The notes: a model not told the origin generated them from the letters alone. Shown: positions 1 to 8,698, counted from the first letter of the stretch. The stretch is DNA of 64,000 bases from Falsiroseomonas sp041690465 (GCF_041690465.1 NZ_JAWLHG010000004.1:1-64000); one strand, 5' to 3'. Program-made: numbers and translations.

Positions 1-83
1 ACACCATCGGCCGCATCGTCGACGCCTTCACGCCTGGGGAGTGCGCCAACTACTTCGCCGCTGCCGGCTACGATGCAGACTGA
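1..83 (+). mobile_element. IS630-family transposase, C-terminal fragment (cut by window start)
   Basis: The first 83 bases, read from base 3, encode 27 residues ending at a TGA at 81-83. They include the string ECANYFAAAGYDAD, which resembles the typical end of IS630-family transposases, where an EC.NYF..AGY motif closes the DDE domain. Only the extreme C-terminus is visible and the catalytic residues lie outside the window, so activity cannot be judged. The element ends about 12 bases before the stop of the next open frame. The assignment rests on a short motif and is moderately confident. Confidence 0.6.
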
Positions 84-95
84 TCGGAAACCGCT

Positions 96-1127
96 CTAGA
101 TCGCGAGCGACATCTGTTCGACTGCTAAAGGCTGATCGCTGTCTGCCTCAACGGGAGCGTGCGGCTCCACGCCATCCCGCAGCAGCCGCACCAACTCGGC
201 CTGAGAGCAGGATACCTGTCGAGTGGCGACCAGCTCCCCTTCGGAGTAGCGCCGAATGCTGGCCCGGACTGTCCCTGGCCGGCCCGCGTCTTCCAGGCCC
301 TCGGGTGCGCGGTCAGGGGCGGCATCGTCCACCTGAACGGAGCGGCGCAGGATCAGCTGGCCCTGCCTCCACGGCAGCCGATGAACGCTGGGTGGCTCAT
401 GCATGGTGTCCCCGGCAGCGAAACAATAGGCCGGTGGGCTGCCCTGCGTCTCCAACGTCACGAACACACGCATGTCGCCTCGCGCAAGGCGCTTCATGGT
501 GAAGTCGGTCGCAGCGATCCCGGCCTCTTGCAGCGAAGTCGCGAGGTGAGCCAGCGCGTGCCCCTGCCCCGCAATGGCTTCCTCCGACACCTCGATGCCG
601 CGCGCCTTTAATTCCGCGACCAGCGGCTCCCCGCCTTGCGATGACCGGCCGGAGAGCGCGCGCGGAGTGGGGGCAATGTCCAGTGCAGCCTTGAACCCCT
701 CAGTGATGCCGAAAGCCCAGCCCTCTGCCATCCCGTCTCGGAAGCGTATCCGCGAGAGGACACGCCGCTCCCTCGGGCTCTGCATCGGACCGCCCTTGGT
801 GAGGCGCTGGCCGGGAGCCGGAGCGAGTTCCTCGGCGGTCATCCAGATTTCGGCGCCCCCGCCGAAGCGCACAAGGTATGCGGTATGGGCGAGGTCTGTG
901 GAGTGCCCGATTTCCCGGCCCCTCCGCTGCACGAAGGTCACTAGCCCAACGTGCCCGGCCTTGATCCCGGTGCCTTCGATGTCGGCGACGACAGCGACCG
1001 TGTCCTCTACCGCGAAGGGCAGGACGGTGACGGGGCGGGTGCGGTCACTGGCGCCCTCAGGTTCACCGAGGTTCAGGTAGTAGGCTTCCAGATCGGTGCC
1101 CCGAACGGCGTCCCGCAGCGCCACCAC
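96..1127 (-). CDS. Hypothetical protein of the mobile region, start uncertain
   Basis: An open frame ends with TAG at 96-98. It is open back to 1340, but its first ~56 codons there run antisense-like across the integrase fragment in another frame, so I place the start at the GTG near 1127. The composition is less alanine-rich than neighbouring shadow frames, which favours real or recently real coding. Mid-protein there is a segment reading AYLVRFGGGAEIWMTAEEL, similar in style to short YLVRF.DG.E.W.T.EEL modules seen in uncharacterised alphaproteobacterial proteins. No enzyme motif is visible. It could be the frame-shifted continuation of the integrase-like gene at 1169-1354, or an unrelated cargo gene. 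The TAG lies close to the IS630 end, so the C-terminus may have been altered by that insertion. Confidence 0.35.
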   Translation of the reverse strand: MVALRDAVRGTDLEAYYLNLGEPEGASDRTRPVTVLPFAVEDTVAVVADIEGTGIKAGHVGLVTFVQRRGREIGHSTDLAHTAYLVRFGGGAEIWMTAEELAPAPGQRLTKGGPMQSPRERRVLSRIRFRDGMAEGWAFGITEGFKAALDIAPTPRALSGRSSQGGEPLVAELKARGIEVSEEAIAGQGHALAHLATSLQEAGIAATDFTMKRLARGDMRVFVTLETQGSPPAYCFAAGDTMHEPPSVHRLPWRQGQLILRRSVQVDDAAPDRAPEGLEDAGRPGTVRASIRRYSEGELVATRQVSCSQAELVRLLRDGVEPHAPVEADSDQPLAVEQMSLAI

Positions 1128-1168
1128 GTCGTCCGTGTTGCCACTCAGGAGCGCCGTGACATCCCCGG

Positions 1169-1354
1169 CTAGGAGCGCGTGCGGTGCTTGCACCACATGA
1201 CATCCCACCGTCGCAACTGGGCGAGCGCGAGCGAACGCGTGTTCAGCGACTTCACCAGCCGCTTCTTGCCAAGCACCGCTTGCAGCGGCCTCGGCACGTC
1301 CTTCACGCAATACCAGCCCTGCCGACGCTGCACCAACCAACGGGTGTCGGGCAT
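1169..1354 (-). pseudogene. Site-specific integrase N-terminal fragment (DUF6538-like)
   Basis: From the ATG at 1354 the frame reads MPDTRWLVQRRQGWYCVKDV and continues with PRPLQAVLGKKRLVKSLNT. This is the typical DUF6538-like N-terminal segment that precedes the SAM-like domain of many tyrosine integrases in this bacterial group. The frame stops after about 61 residues at 1169-1171. No catalytic R..HxxR..Y region is found downstream on this strand, so the gene is truncated or frameshifted. Its position about 1 kb from the 3' end of tRNA-Phe fits the remains of a tRNA-integrated element. Integrase identity is known-family reasoning; the decay is seen directly. Confidence 0.55.
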
Positions 1355-1627
1355 GTCTGCCCCATCCTCACCCGCGCCCTTCGCCCCCACACGCGCCCCC
1401 ACACAAGTGCCCCCACACGGATGAGCTGGAAAGGCGCGGTAGTCCAGCGATTCCGGGCAGTCAGGACGCTGCCCGGAGATGGTCCACCCATTCAGGGCGG
1501 ACGCGGCACAGGAAGGAAGTCGTTTCGCTCACGCCGCTTTCCCCTGGAAGGCTGACCTACGCGTCCCGGAAACCGAAGGTGCCGCTTTCAGCCCCAGCCG
1601 GTGTCCGCGCCGGGTCTGCACCGCGCG

Positions 1628-2302
1628 TCAGATTGTTGGCTGCGGGTGGCGGAACACCCAGCGGCTGTCCTCCCGAACGAAACGCTGCGGAATTTCGGCA
1701 GCGCTGTACCGCAGATATTGCAAGAGGCGGCCGACCATGCTTGTGACGCGCTTGCACTCGCGCGTGCATGCGAGGATTTCGTCGGCGCTCGAGGGCAAGC
1801 CTTCGATTTCCTCATAACCGTTCTTGGTAATCCTGGCCTTTGTAGCCAGGGTCGTGCCGTCAGGCAGCGACAGACCGATATGCCATGTCGCATGTAGGAG
1901 TTGGTTGCGCTTTTCCACAACATGACTCCAGTCATTTGCAATCTGCTTCAAAAGACTTTGCACAATATCACTAGTTTGCGGAGACATACCTGGCACCATC
2001 GGCAAGCTTTCTATTACAAGTGCTCTCCAAATTTGCATGATCGGGAGAGCAGTGATGGAGCTATGATGAAGAAGCACATGCGGCAGCCGAACGTGCACGC
2101 CAAACGCAGTGCCCTGCTCGACCGTGACTCCCCGCTGAAAGCCAATCAACATTTGCGAGCAATCTCCACGCAGGACGGCGACGAGGTATTCGAAAGCTTC
2201 GACATACTGCCCAAGGCGGCCGAAGCGCTCCGCGGCCACCGCGTCTCTGCGGCTGGCAGCCTCTGCTTCGTTGCCGCAATCTAGGGTTTCAGGATTAGCC
2301 AT
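1628..2302 (-). CDS. HEPN-like hypothetical protein beside tRNA-Phe
   Basis: A 224-residue protein starting MANPETL at the ATG at 2302; an upstream ATG at 2368 is less likely. It looks mostly helical and contains VVEKRNQLLHATW, in which R132 and H137 form an Rx4H pattern with the RN..xH..W context typical of HEPN domains, often RNA-cleaving or RNA-binding. No partner MNT nucleotidyltransferase or antitoxin gene is adjacent. It uses lower-GC codons than the housekeeping genes, and with the integrase fragment and tRNA-Phe it looks like island cargo. A role in defence or toxin function is inference; the family call rests on one motif. Confidence 0.5.
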   Translation of the reverse strand: MANPETLDCGNEAEAASRRDAVAAERFGRLGQYVEAFEYLVAVLRGDCSQMLIGFQRGVTVEQGTAFGVHVRLPHVLLHHSSITALPIMQIWRALVIESLPMVPGMSPQTSDIVQSLLKQIANDWSHVVEKRNQLLHATWHIGLSLPDGTTLATKARITKNGYEEIEGLPSSADEILACTRECKRVTSMVGRLLQYLRYSAAEIPQRFVREDSRWVFRHPQPTI

Positions 2303-2399
2303 GCCGAAGCCACGTGAGGGGTGATTTAGGGATGAAGCGGTCGCGTGCTGACTGCGCGGCGCCACCAATACATGATTTCGGCAAATTGCGCTGAGGAAA

Positions 2400-2475
2400 T
2401 GGTGCCCAGGGGCGGAATCGAACCACCGACACTGCGATTTTCAGTCGCATGCTCTACCAACTGAGCTACCTGGGC
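2400..2475 (-). tRNA. tRNA-Phe (GAA)
   Basis: Read on the minus strand, a 76-nt cloverleaf begins with acceptor GCCCAGG at 2475 and pairs with CCTGGGC before discriminator A and an encoded CCA at 2402-2400. The anticodon loop CTGAAAA gives anticodon GAA, phenylalanine. The D-arm AGCTCAGTTGGTAGAGC and T-arm GGTTCGATTCC are canonical. It lies downstream of yacG in the same direction. Its 3' end faces the integrase fragment and island-like genes at 1-2302, the usual arrangement for tRNA-targeted integration. Confidence 0.97.
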
Positions 2476-2537
2476 CCATCGCTCCGAACCCCTCGTCGAG
2501 GCCGGCCGGTAGAGGCCGCGGGTGATAGCGGATGGCC

Positions 2538-2726
2538 TCAGGCCTGTCCACCCGTCCCCTCATCGTCCTCCGGCTCCTCCTCCGCGGGGATCGCGTAGTC
2601 GCCGGAAAGCCAGCGGCCGAGGTCGATCTGCTGGCAGCGATCCGAACAGAATCGCCGGCCCGGCGGCAGCGGCCCCTTGCCGCAGATCGGGCAGCGCCGG
2701 ATGCGCTTGCGTTCCTGGGCGGTCAT
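2538..2726 (-). CDS. yacG: DNA gyrase inhibitor YacG
   Basis: This 62-residue zinc protein has the YacG signature CPICGK near the start (C12, C15) and C27/C31 in FCSDRC, followed by IDLGRW and a YAIP segment, then an acidic tail. YacG binds the GyrB subunit and blocks gyrase binding to DNA. Its start overlaps the stop of the RNase E/G gene by 4 nt, so it is the last protein gene of the hisG-to-yacG run. The length matches the family (about 60-70 residues). Confident from the cysteine spacing and context. Confidence 0.93.
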   Translation of the reverse strand: MTAQERKRIRRCPICGKGPLPPGRRFCSDRCQQIDLGRWLSGDYAIPAEEEPEDDEGTGGQA

Positions 2727-3853
2727 GGCGCGGGCTCCACCACCTCCCGCCCCGGCGGCACCGCCGGGTCGGGGAGCAGGCGCAACGCGCGGCCGGCACC
2801 CTCGGTGTATTCGGCCAGCGCCTCCGGCACCGATTGCAACGCGGCGACCACCGGGGGCGCAGCGCGCAGGGCCAGCGCGCGGCCCGGCATCGAAGCCGCC
2901 TCCCGCGACGCGTGGCGCAGCGCGGCCAGGCCATGCGTTAGCGGCGAGAGCGGCTGGCCGAGCACCTCATGCAACGGCGGATGCACGCGCTGGCGCTGGA
3001 TCTCGAAGAGGCCAAGCCGCGTCAGGCCGAGCAGCCGCGGGCGCAGCGGGTCCGCTTCCAACGCGGCGGCGAGCGGGGCCGACAGCACCTCGCGCCGCTT
3101 CACGGCCAGCCCCGCCAGGTCCAGCAGGATGGCGCCGGCCAATTCGCGCAGCCGGATCTGCCGCGCCGCCTCGGCCACGGCCAGACGGTTCAGGCGCAGT
3201 TGCGCCTCGGCATCGGCGCCGCCGGCATGGGCGCCGGCATCCACGTCCAGCGCCGTGAGCGCCGGCGTCGGATGGATGGTCAGCCGGCCGCCGCCGGGCA
3301 GCGGCACCTCGGGGCCGGCGAGCAGGTCGAACTCCGCTTCCAGCGCGTCGTCGAAGGCGCCGGCGCGGTCGAGCCGCACCCGGTCGCCGAGCAGCGGCTT
3401 CAGCCGCGCGGCCTCCGCGGCGCTGTCGGTCACCACCGCCGCATCGGGGGCGAGTGCCGCGAAGCGCAGCGCGGCACCGGGCCCGCGGCGCAGCAGCGCC
3501 GGCCCCGCGCCAGCAGCCGCGGCGGCGAAGGCGGCCTCCTCCGCGGACAGGCGGGCGGAGGCGCGCGGGCCCTTGCCGCCCTGCGCGGCGCGGGTGAGGC
3601 GGACGGCCAGCATCGCGCCCTCCTGCAAAGCCCTGCGATCGGGCGCCTCGCTCTCTGGCAGGAAGGCGGTGGCGCCGTCGCCGAGCAGCAGGAAGGCGCC
3701 GCTCATAGGCCGGGAAACGGCCGTGACGCGCGCGCGGTGCAACGCGCCGACGGCGTCGGGGCGCGACGGCCGCTCGACCGCGGCCAGGTGAAGTATGCCG
3801 TCGCGCAGCAGCGCCACCCGGCGCTCGCCGGGCGAGACGGCGACGCGGATCAC
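2723..3853 (-). CDS. Ribonuclease E/G family protein (short form)
   Basis: The GTG at 3853 overlaps the maf stop (GTGA), which fixes the start; an ATG 144 nt upstream lies inside maf. The 376-residue product has an S1-like N-terminal segment (about residues 35-75) and the RNase E/G catalytic core. The core shows ALDVDAG, matching the family's AIDVNSG metal-binding aspartate, and a later ILLDLAGL segment in place of IDFIDM. It lacks the zinc-link CPxC region and the long RNase E tail, so it is shorter than RNase G (about 490 residues). It probably cleaves single-stranded RNA in rRNA or mRNA processing. This compact type is usual in alphaproteobacterial maf-yacG operons. Confidence 0.85.
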   Translation of the reverse strand: MIRVAVSPGERRVALLRDGILHLAAVERPSRPDAVGALHRARVTAVSRPMSGAFLLLGDGATAFLPESEAPDRRALQEGAMLAVRLTRAAQGGKGPRASARLSAEEAAFAAAAAGAGPALLRRGPGAALRFAALAPDAAVVTDSAAEAARLKPLLGDRVRLDRAGAFDDALEAEFDLLAGPEVPLPGGGRLTIHPTPALTALDVDAGAHAGGADAEAQLRLNRLAVAEAARQIRLRELAGAILLDLAGLAVKRREVLSAPLAAALEADPLRPRLLGLTRLGLFEIQRQRVHPPLHEVLGQPLSPLTHGLAALRHASREAASMPGRALALRAAPPVVAALQSVPEALAEYTEGAGRALRLLPDPAVPPGREVVEPAP

Positions 3854-4440
3854 GGCCGCAGCCAACCCGCCCCCCGCAGCAGCTGCGCCGTCTCGAACAG
3901 CGGCAGGCCGACCACGTTGGAGTGGCTGCCGGACAGGAAGCGCACCCAGGCCTCGGCCCGCTTCTGGATCTGGTAGCCGCCGGCCACCCCGCGCCATTCG
4001 CCGCTTTCGAGATGCGCATCGATCTGCGCCGCGGTCAGCCGCTGGAAGGCAAGGATGGTGGTGACCAGCCGCTCCGAAGCCTTGCCGTCCGGGCGGATCA
4101 GGCAGATGCCGGTCATCACCTTGTGCCGGCGGCCGGAAAGCAGGGCGAGGAAGCGCCTGGCCTCGACCTCGTCCGCCGGCTTGCCGAGGATGCGCCGGCC
4201 GACGCCGACCACGGTATCGGCGGCCAGCACCAGGCCATCCGGCACCTGGGCATGCGCGGCCTCCGCCTTGGCCCGCGCCAAACGGGTGGCGAGCAGCCGC
4301 GGCAGCTCGGCCTTGCGGGGGGTTTCGTCGAGGTCCACGGGCAGCACGCGGTCGGGCTGCACGCCGATGCGGGCGAGCAGTTCGAGCCGGCGCGGGCTTG
4401 CGGAGGCCAGGACCAGCGGCGGGCGGATATCGCCCGGCAC
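3850..4440 (-). CDS. maf: Maf-like nucleotide pyrophosphatase
   Basis: The 196-residue protein begins with the Maf signature LASASPRR and contains LAADTVVG plus a GVAGGYQIQ segment, the hallmarks of Maf/YhdE house-cleaning pyrophosphatases. These hydrolyse non-canonical or excess nucleoside triphosphates (dTTP/UTP type) to monophosphates. The full family length is present. It lies 13 nt after infA and overlaps the RNase gene at its 3' end, the common alphaproteobacterial infA-maf-RNase-yacG order. Confidence 0.93.
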   Translation of the reverse strand: MPGDIRPPLVLASASPRRLELLARIGVQPDRVLPVDLDETPRKAELPRLLATRLARAKAEAAHAQVPDGLVLAADTVVGVGRRILGKPADEVEARRFLALLSGRRHKVMTGICLIRPDGKASERLVTTILAFQRLTAAQIDAHLESGEWRGVAGGYQIQKRAEAWVRFLSGSHSNVVGLPLFETAQLLRGAGWLRP

Positions 4441-4453
4441 CGGGCGGGGGCCT

Positions 4454-4672
4454 CTACTTGTAGCGGAAGGTGATGCGGCCCTTGGTCAAGTCGTAGGGCG
4501 TCATCTCGACATTCACGCGGTCGCCGGCCAGGACGCGGATGCGGTTCTTCCGCATCTTCCCGCTGGTATGCGCAAGAACCATGTGGTCGTTGTCCAGCTT
4601 CACGCGGAACATCGCATTGGGCAGCAGCTCGACCACTTGGCCGCTGAATTCGATCATGTCCTCTTTCGACAT
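4454..4672 (-). CDS. infA: Translation initiation factor IF-1
   Basis: The 72-residue protein starts MSKEDMIEFSGQV and contains the IF-1 S1/OB-fold hallmarks MFRVKLDN, HMVLAHTSGKMRKNRIRV and GDRVNVEM. IF-1 occupies the A site of the 30S subunit during initiation. The ATG at 4672 is chosen because family members start with this M-[AS]-K-E-D peptide; the frame is open 23 codons further upstream without similarity. It lies between hisD and maf in one direction. Confidence 0.97.
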   Translation of the reverse strand: MSKEDMIEFSGQVVELLPNAMFRVKLDNDHMVLAHTSGKMRKNRIRVLAGDRVNVEMTPYDLTKGRITFRYK

Positions 4673-4784
4673 GAGGCTCCTTATGGGTGACGCGGCTGAT
4701 CGGCACGCCCTTGGGGGCTGGGGCGTCCGGACCCGGCGCAATATTCGGATTCGCGCCGGAACATGATCCTCACGGCCGGCGGGG

Positions 4785-6080
4785 TCAAGGATTGTGGCGC
4801 AGTCGTGCAGCCACGCTCAACGCATGCGCGTCCAGCCCCTCGGCGCGGGCCAGCGTGACGGCGGCCGGGCCGACCGCCTCGAGCCCGGCCGGATCGGCCT
4901 CCACCCAGGTGGTGCGCTTGAGGAAATCGAACACCGAGAGGCCGGAGGCGAAGCGCGCCGTGCGGCCGGTGGGCAGCACGTGGTTGGGGCCGGCGGCGTA
5001 GTCGCCAAGCGCCTCCGGGCACCAGCGGCCGAGGAAGGCGGCGCCGGCATGGCGGATGCGGGCGAACAGCGCCTGCGGCTCGGCCACCATGATCTGCAGG
5101 TGCTCCGGCGCCAGGCGGTTGGTGAGCGCCACCGCCTCGTCCATGTCGCGCACCAGGATCACCGCGCCATGCGCCGCCCAGGATGCGCCGGCGATCGCCG
5201 CCCGGGGCAGGCTTTCCAGCGCCGCCTGCACGGCGGCGACCACCCGCTCGGCGAAGCCGGCATCATCGGTGATGAGGATGGATTGCGCTGCCTCGTCATG
5301 CTCGGCCTGGGCCAGCAGGTCGAGCGCCACATGCTTCGGGTCGTTCGACCCATCGGCGATCACCACCACCTCCGAGGGGCCGGCGATGGAATCGATGCCC
5401 ACCCGGCCGAAGACCTGGCGCTTCGCCTCGGCGACATAGGCGTTGCCCGGGCCGACGATGCGGTCCACCGGGGCGATGCTTTCGGTGCCGAAGGCGAGCG
5501 CGGCCACCGCCTGGGCGCCGCCGACCCGGAACACCTCGGTCACCCCGGCAAGCTCGGCGGCGGCGAGCACCAGCGGGTTCAGCAGGCCGTCCGGCGTCGG
5601 CACGCACATCGCGATCCGCCCGACGCCCGCAACGCGCGCCGGCAGCGCGTTCATCAGCACGGATGACGGATAGGCGGCCTTGCCCCCCGGCACGTAGAGC
5701 CCGACGGCATCCAGCGCGCCCCAGCGCATCCCGGTCCGCAGGCCGGGCTCCGCCAGTTCCACGTCGCGCGGCATCTGCGCCTGGTGGAAGGCCTCGATCC
5801 GGCGGGCGGCGAGGGTCAGCGCGCTGCGCTGCTCCGCCGGGATGGCGGCGGCGGCGGACTGCATCTCGGCCTCGGTCACCCGCAGCGCGACGGCGGAGCT
5901 GGGGGACCAGCGGTCGAAGCGCCCGGTGAGCTCCACCAGCGCGTCGTCGCCCTTCATGCGAACCTCGGCGAGGATCCCGGCAACGGTGGCATCCACCTTC
6001 GCCGTCGTCTCCCGCGCATCGTCGAGCAGGGCGCGGAAGGCGCCCTCGAAGCCCGTATCCCGCGTATCCAACCGCTTCAT
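4785..6080 (-). CDS. hisD: Histidinol dehydrogenase
   Basis: The 431-residue protein is full length for HisD, which oxidises L-histidinol to histidine in two NAD-dependent steps. Visible hallmarks are YVPGGKAAYPSSVLM, GGAQAVAALAFGTES, DRIVGPGN, the AGPSEV segment, QAEHDE with the catalytic Glu-His, and the C-terminal TGRTARFASGLS. It follows hisG after an 80-bp spacer that is largely a repeat element. Early placement of hisG and hisD in a run with infA is typical of alphaproteobacteria, where his genes are dispersed. Confidence 0.97.
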   Translation of the reverse strand: MKRLDTRDTGFEGAFRALLDDARETTAKVDATVAGILAEVRMKGDDALVELTGRFDRWSPSSAVALRVTEAEMQSAAAAIPAEQRSALTLAARRIEAFHQAQMPRDVELAEPGLRTGMRWGALDAVGLYVPGGKAAYPSSVLMNALPARVAGVGRIAMCVPTPDGLLNPLVLAAAELAGVTEVFRVGGAQAVAALAFGTESIAPVDRIVGPGNAYVAEAKRQVFGRVGIDSIAGPSEVVVIADGSNDPKHVALDLLAQAEHDEAAQSILITDDAGFAERVVAAVQAALESLPRAAIAGASWAAHGAVILVRDMDEAVALTNRLAPEHLQIMVAEPQALFARIRHAGAAFLGRWCPEALGDYAAGPNHVLPTGRTARFASGLSVFDFLKRTTWVEADPAGLEAVGPAAVTLARAEGLDAHALSVAARLRHNP

Positions 6081-6087
6081 CTCTTCT

Positions 6088-6159
6088 TGCCCTCAGACGC
6101 CGGGCGGCCGCTCGGCCCGGCGACACCGGGCCGCATGCCGACGCCGTGTTGCGGCGCCG
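6088..6159 (-). repeat. Intergenic palindromic repeat, copy A (TGAGGGC family)
   Basis: The spacer between hisG and hisD, read on the minus strand, is GC-rich and palindromic. It ends with the block GCCGCCCGGCGTCTGAGGGC, followed by AAGAAG and then the hisD start. The same ending occurs at 14361-14420, 33577-33678, 47177-47303 and 59918-60018. The element sits directly in front of the hisD ribosome-binding region, so it could affect translation or mRNA stability; that effect is inference. Confidence 0.6.
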
Positions 6160-6876
6160 TCATCTCGCGTCACGCTCCGCCAGCGCCGCGCGGAAGCGGG
6201 AGATCCAGCCGGCGATCGCCTCCGGCCGGGTCTTCAGCGCGGTGCGGTTGACGATCAGGCGCGAGGTCACGTGGGCGATCACCTCGGTCTCCACCAGCCC
6301 GTTGGCCTTCAGCGTGGAGCCGGTCTGCACCAGGTCCACGATCACGCGCGAGAGGCCGAGCGAAGGTGCCAACTCCATCGCGCCGTTAAGGTGCACCACC
6401 TCCGCCTGGATACCCTCCTGGGCGAAATGGCGATGCGCGATGGCCGGGTATTTGGTCGCCACGGTCACGCGCGAGGCACCGGCGTATTCGTGCCCGGCGG
6501 TCTCCGCCGGCTCCGCCACCGAAACGCGGCAGCGGCCGATGCCGAGGTCGAGCGGCGCATAGATCTGGTCGTAGTCGAACTCCATCAGCACATCGGCGCC
6601 GCAGACGCCGATATGCGCCGCGCCATGGGCGACGAAGGTGGCGACGTCGAAGGGCCGCACCCGCACCACGTCGAGGCCGGGATGGTTGGTCTCGAAGCGC
6701 AGGCGCCGGCTGTCCTCGTCCGCGAAATCGGCGGCCGGCTTGATCCCGGCCCGCGAGAGCACCGGCGCGAGTTCCGCCAGGATCCGCCCCTTTGGCAACG
6801 CCAGGATCAGCGTGCCGCCGGCTTCGGCGGGGCTTGAGGGGTCGGCCGGGAAGGCTTCTTCCAGTCTCGTATCCAT
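6160..6876 (-). CDS. hisG: ATP phosphoribosyltransferase, short form
   Basis: From the ATG at 6876 (MDTRLEE) this is a 238-residue protein. It shows LALPKGRI near the N-terminus, a CGADVL segment, and VDLVQTGSTLKANGL, the phosphoribosyl-diphosphate binding signature. It catalyses the first step of histidine synthesis, joining ATP and PRPP. It lacks the C-terminal regulatory domain of long HisG, so it should need HisZ for activity and feedback control; hisZ is not in this window. An alternative ATG at 6915 adds 13 non-conserved residues. Confidence 0.95.
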   Translation of the reverse strand: MDTRLEEAFPADPSSPAEAGGTLILALPKGRILAELAPVLSRAGIKPAADFADEDSRRLRFETNHPGLDVVRVRPFDVATFVAHGAAHIGVCGADVLMEFDYDQIYAPLDLGIGRCRVSVAEPAETAGHEYAGASRVTVATKYPAIAHRHFAQEGIQAEVVHLNGAMELAPSLGLSRVIVDLVQTGSTLKANGLVETEVIAHVTSRLIVNRTALKTRPEAIAGWISRFRAALAERDAR

Positions 6877-6988
6877 GTTCAAGCCTAGCACCGTTGCGCA
6901 CCGGCGGGCGATCACGCCCGCATGGCACCCCGGTGACGCTTCAGGTCACGCTTCGGGCGGTGGCGGATGACAGAGGGCGCCGGGGCGG

Positions 6989-8123
6989 TCAACCGCTGCG
7001 GCGCGCGGGGCTGCCCTCCGCCGGGCGATCGAGGGCGGCGACCACGAAGGCCAGCGCGCCAAGCGCGGTGACGGCGAACAGCACCCAGGGCACCGGCCCG
7101 TAGCCGCCCGCGGCCTCCCACACCAGCGCGAGGGCGAGCGGCGCGGCGGTGCGCGGCAGCACGGTGGCGGTCGTCAGTGCGCCGCTCACCTGGCCATAGC
7201 CCTCATGCCCGAGGATCTCGGCCACGCCGGAGACGCGCAGGATCGTCAGCAGCCCGCTCGCCGCGCCGAACAGCACGGCGAAGGCCAGCAGCACCGGCAG
7301 GCTCGGCGGCGCCAGCGCCAGCACCAGCATCGCGAGCGGCTGCAACACCACCGCGACGTAGCCTGCCAGGCGGATGTCGGCGATGCGCCGCCCGAGCAGG
7401 AACAGGACGCCCCGCGCCAGGCACCTGGCAGGGGCCATGCGTCGCCACCACCAGCAACGCCGCGGCCAGCGGCAGCCCGCGCTCCTCCAGCAGCGGCAGG
7501 ATGTGGAAGCCGATGCCGACCATGGTGAAGGCCTGGGCGCAGAAGGTCACCGCCAGCGCCCAGAATGCGCGCCGCCGCAGCGCCCGACGCAGCGGCCGGC
7601 CACTGGCCTCGGCCCCCGCGCCGGAGAGGCTGCCGCGCACGCCGCGCAGCAGGACCGCGGCGGTGAAGGCGGGCACCAGCTGCAGTGCGGCGAAGGCCAT
7701 CAGCGTCGCGCGCCAGCCCAGCGCCTCGATCAGCACGGCGGCGAGCGGCAGGAAGATGGAGGTCGTCACGCCGGTGATGAAGGTGGAGTACATCACCGCC
7801 CGCCTTGGATCACGGCTGTTGGCGGTCAGTGCCGCATAGGCGGGGTCGGAGAAGGCCATCGCCTGCACCGCGCCGATGGCGATCCAGAGCAGGTAGAACA
7901 GCGCCAGCGAGCCCGGGATGGCCGACCAGGCGAGCAGCGCCAGCCCGCCGAGCGCGGCGCCAAGCGTCATCACGCCGCGACTGCCATGCCGGTCCACGAA
8001 GCGGCCGACCGGGATGGCGGCAAGGCCGGCGGCGAGCAGCCCGGCGGTGACGGCCCCCGAGAACTCCGCCCGCGACCAGCCGAGCTCCGCCTCCATCGGC
8101 GCGAAGGACGAGGCGCCCCTCAT
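6989..8123 (-). pseudogene. MFS transporter, truncated and frameshifted
   Basis: The frame from 8123 encodes MFS helices with PVGRFVDRHGSRGV (the loop 2-3 motif) and runs well until about 7422. There, one extra base in a GTGCCTGG context (the paired G at 7420-7421 on the plus strand) breaks the frame, and the C-terminal helices continue in another frame to 6989. Removing one base joins GPCQV to LARGVLFLLGRR, as expected for the family. The start also looks damaged: the first transmembrane helix is missing and the ATG follows directly after the in-frame TGA of the upstream gene. So both a 5' deletion and a frameshift are visible. A sequencing error could explain the frameshift but not the missing helix. 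Confidence 0.75.
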
Positions 8124-8642
8124 TCACCGAGATGGACGTTCCTGGAACGGGGCTGCGGCATCCTCCGCCGGCGGCACGGGTGGCGGCAGCGGGAAATCGA
8201 GGACCACCCCGCCGGAGCCGAGCTCACGGATCGGCAGGGCGCGCAGCATCAGCGGATCCGTCTCGAGATCCTCGGAGAAGACGAAGGGCAGGCGGTCGCC
8301 TGCCGAGAGAAAGCCGACAAGTTCGGCAAGCCACCCGGCATAGGCCCAGTCACGCCCCACACCGGCCGCGGCGGTGAGCGGGAAGCGCGCGACGAACCGC
8401 TCGGCGAGGCCGCGTGCATCGTCGTTCCGGGCGTCCTCCCAGCCGAAATAGGCATTGCCGGAGGCGGAGGAATACCATGGCCGCTCGCCGCCCTGCGCCG
8501 TGTAGGCGCCGCCCGGCACGAAGGCGCCGTTGCGGTCGGAAAACCGGTCCGCGGGGGCGACGACGCAGCGCCAGGCGAGCGGGTATTCGTGCGGCATGAT
8601 GCGCAGCCTCTGGTGGCCGAGCCGATGCAGCTCCCCGACCAT
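8124..8642 (-). CDS. Conserved-looking hypothetical protein
   Basis: A 172-residue protein starting MVGELHRLGHQRLRIMPHEY. A GTG near 8702 overlapping the nadK stop is an alternative start that would add about 20 residues. It contains WRCVVAP, GAYTAQGGERPWYSSASGNAYFGWEDA and a C-terminal proline-rich segment. Balanced composition and the absence of a sensible frame on the other strand support coding. No family with a known activity is recognised. It follows nadK closely, and its stop directly abuts the truncated MFS frame, so its own 3' end may be part of the same rearrangement. Confidence 0.6.
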   Translation of the reverse strand: MVGELHRLGHQRLRIMPHEYPLAWRCVVAPADRFSDRNGAFVPGGAYTAQGGERPWYSSASGNAYFGWEDARNDDARGLAERFVARFPLTAAAGVGRDWAYAGWLAELVGFLSAGDRLPFVFSEDLETDPLMLRALPIRELGSGGVVLDFPLPPPVPPAEDAAAPFQERPSR

Positions 8643-8698
8643 GCGGATGACTCTCTGCGACCTGCGTATCCAGGGATGCGCCGACCTGCCCAACGGCG

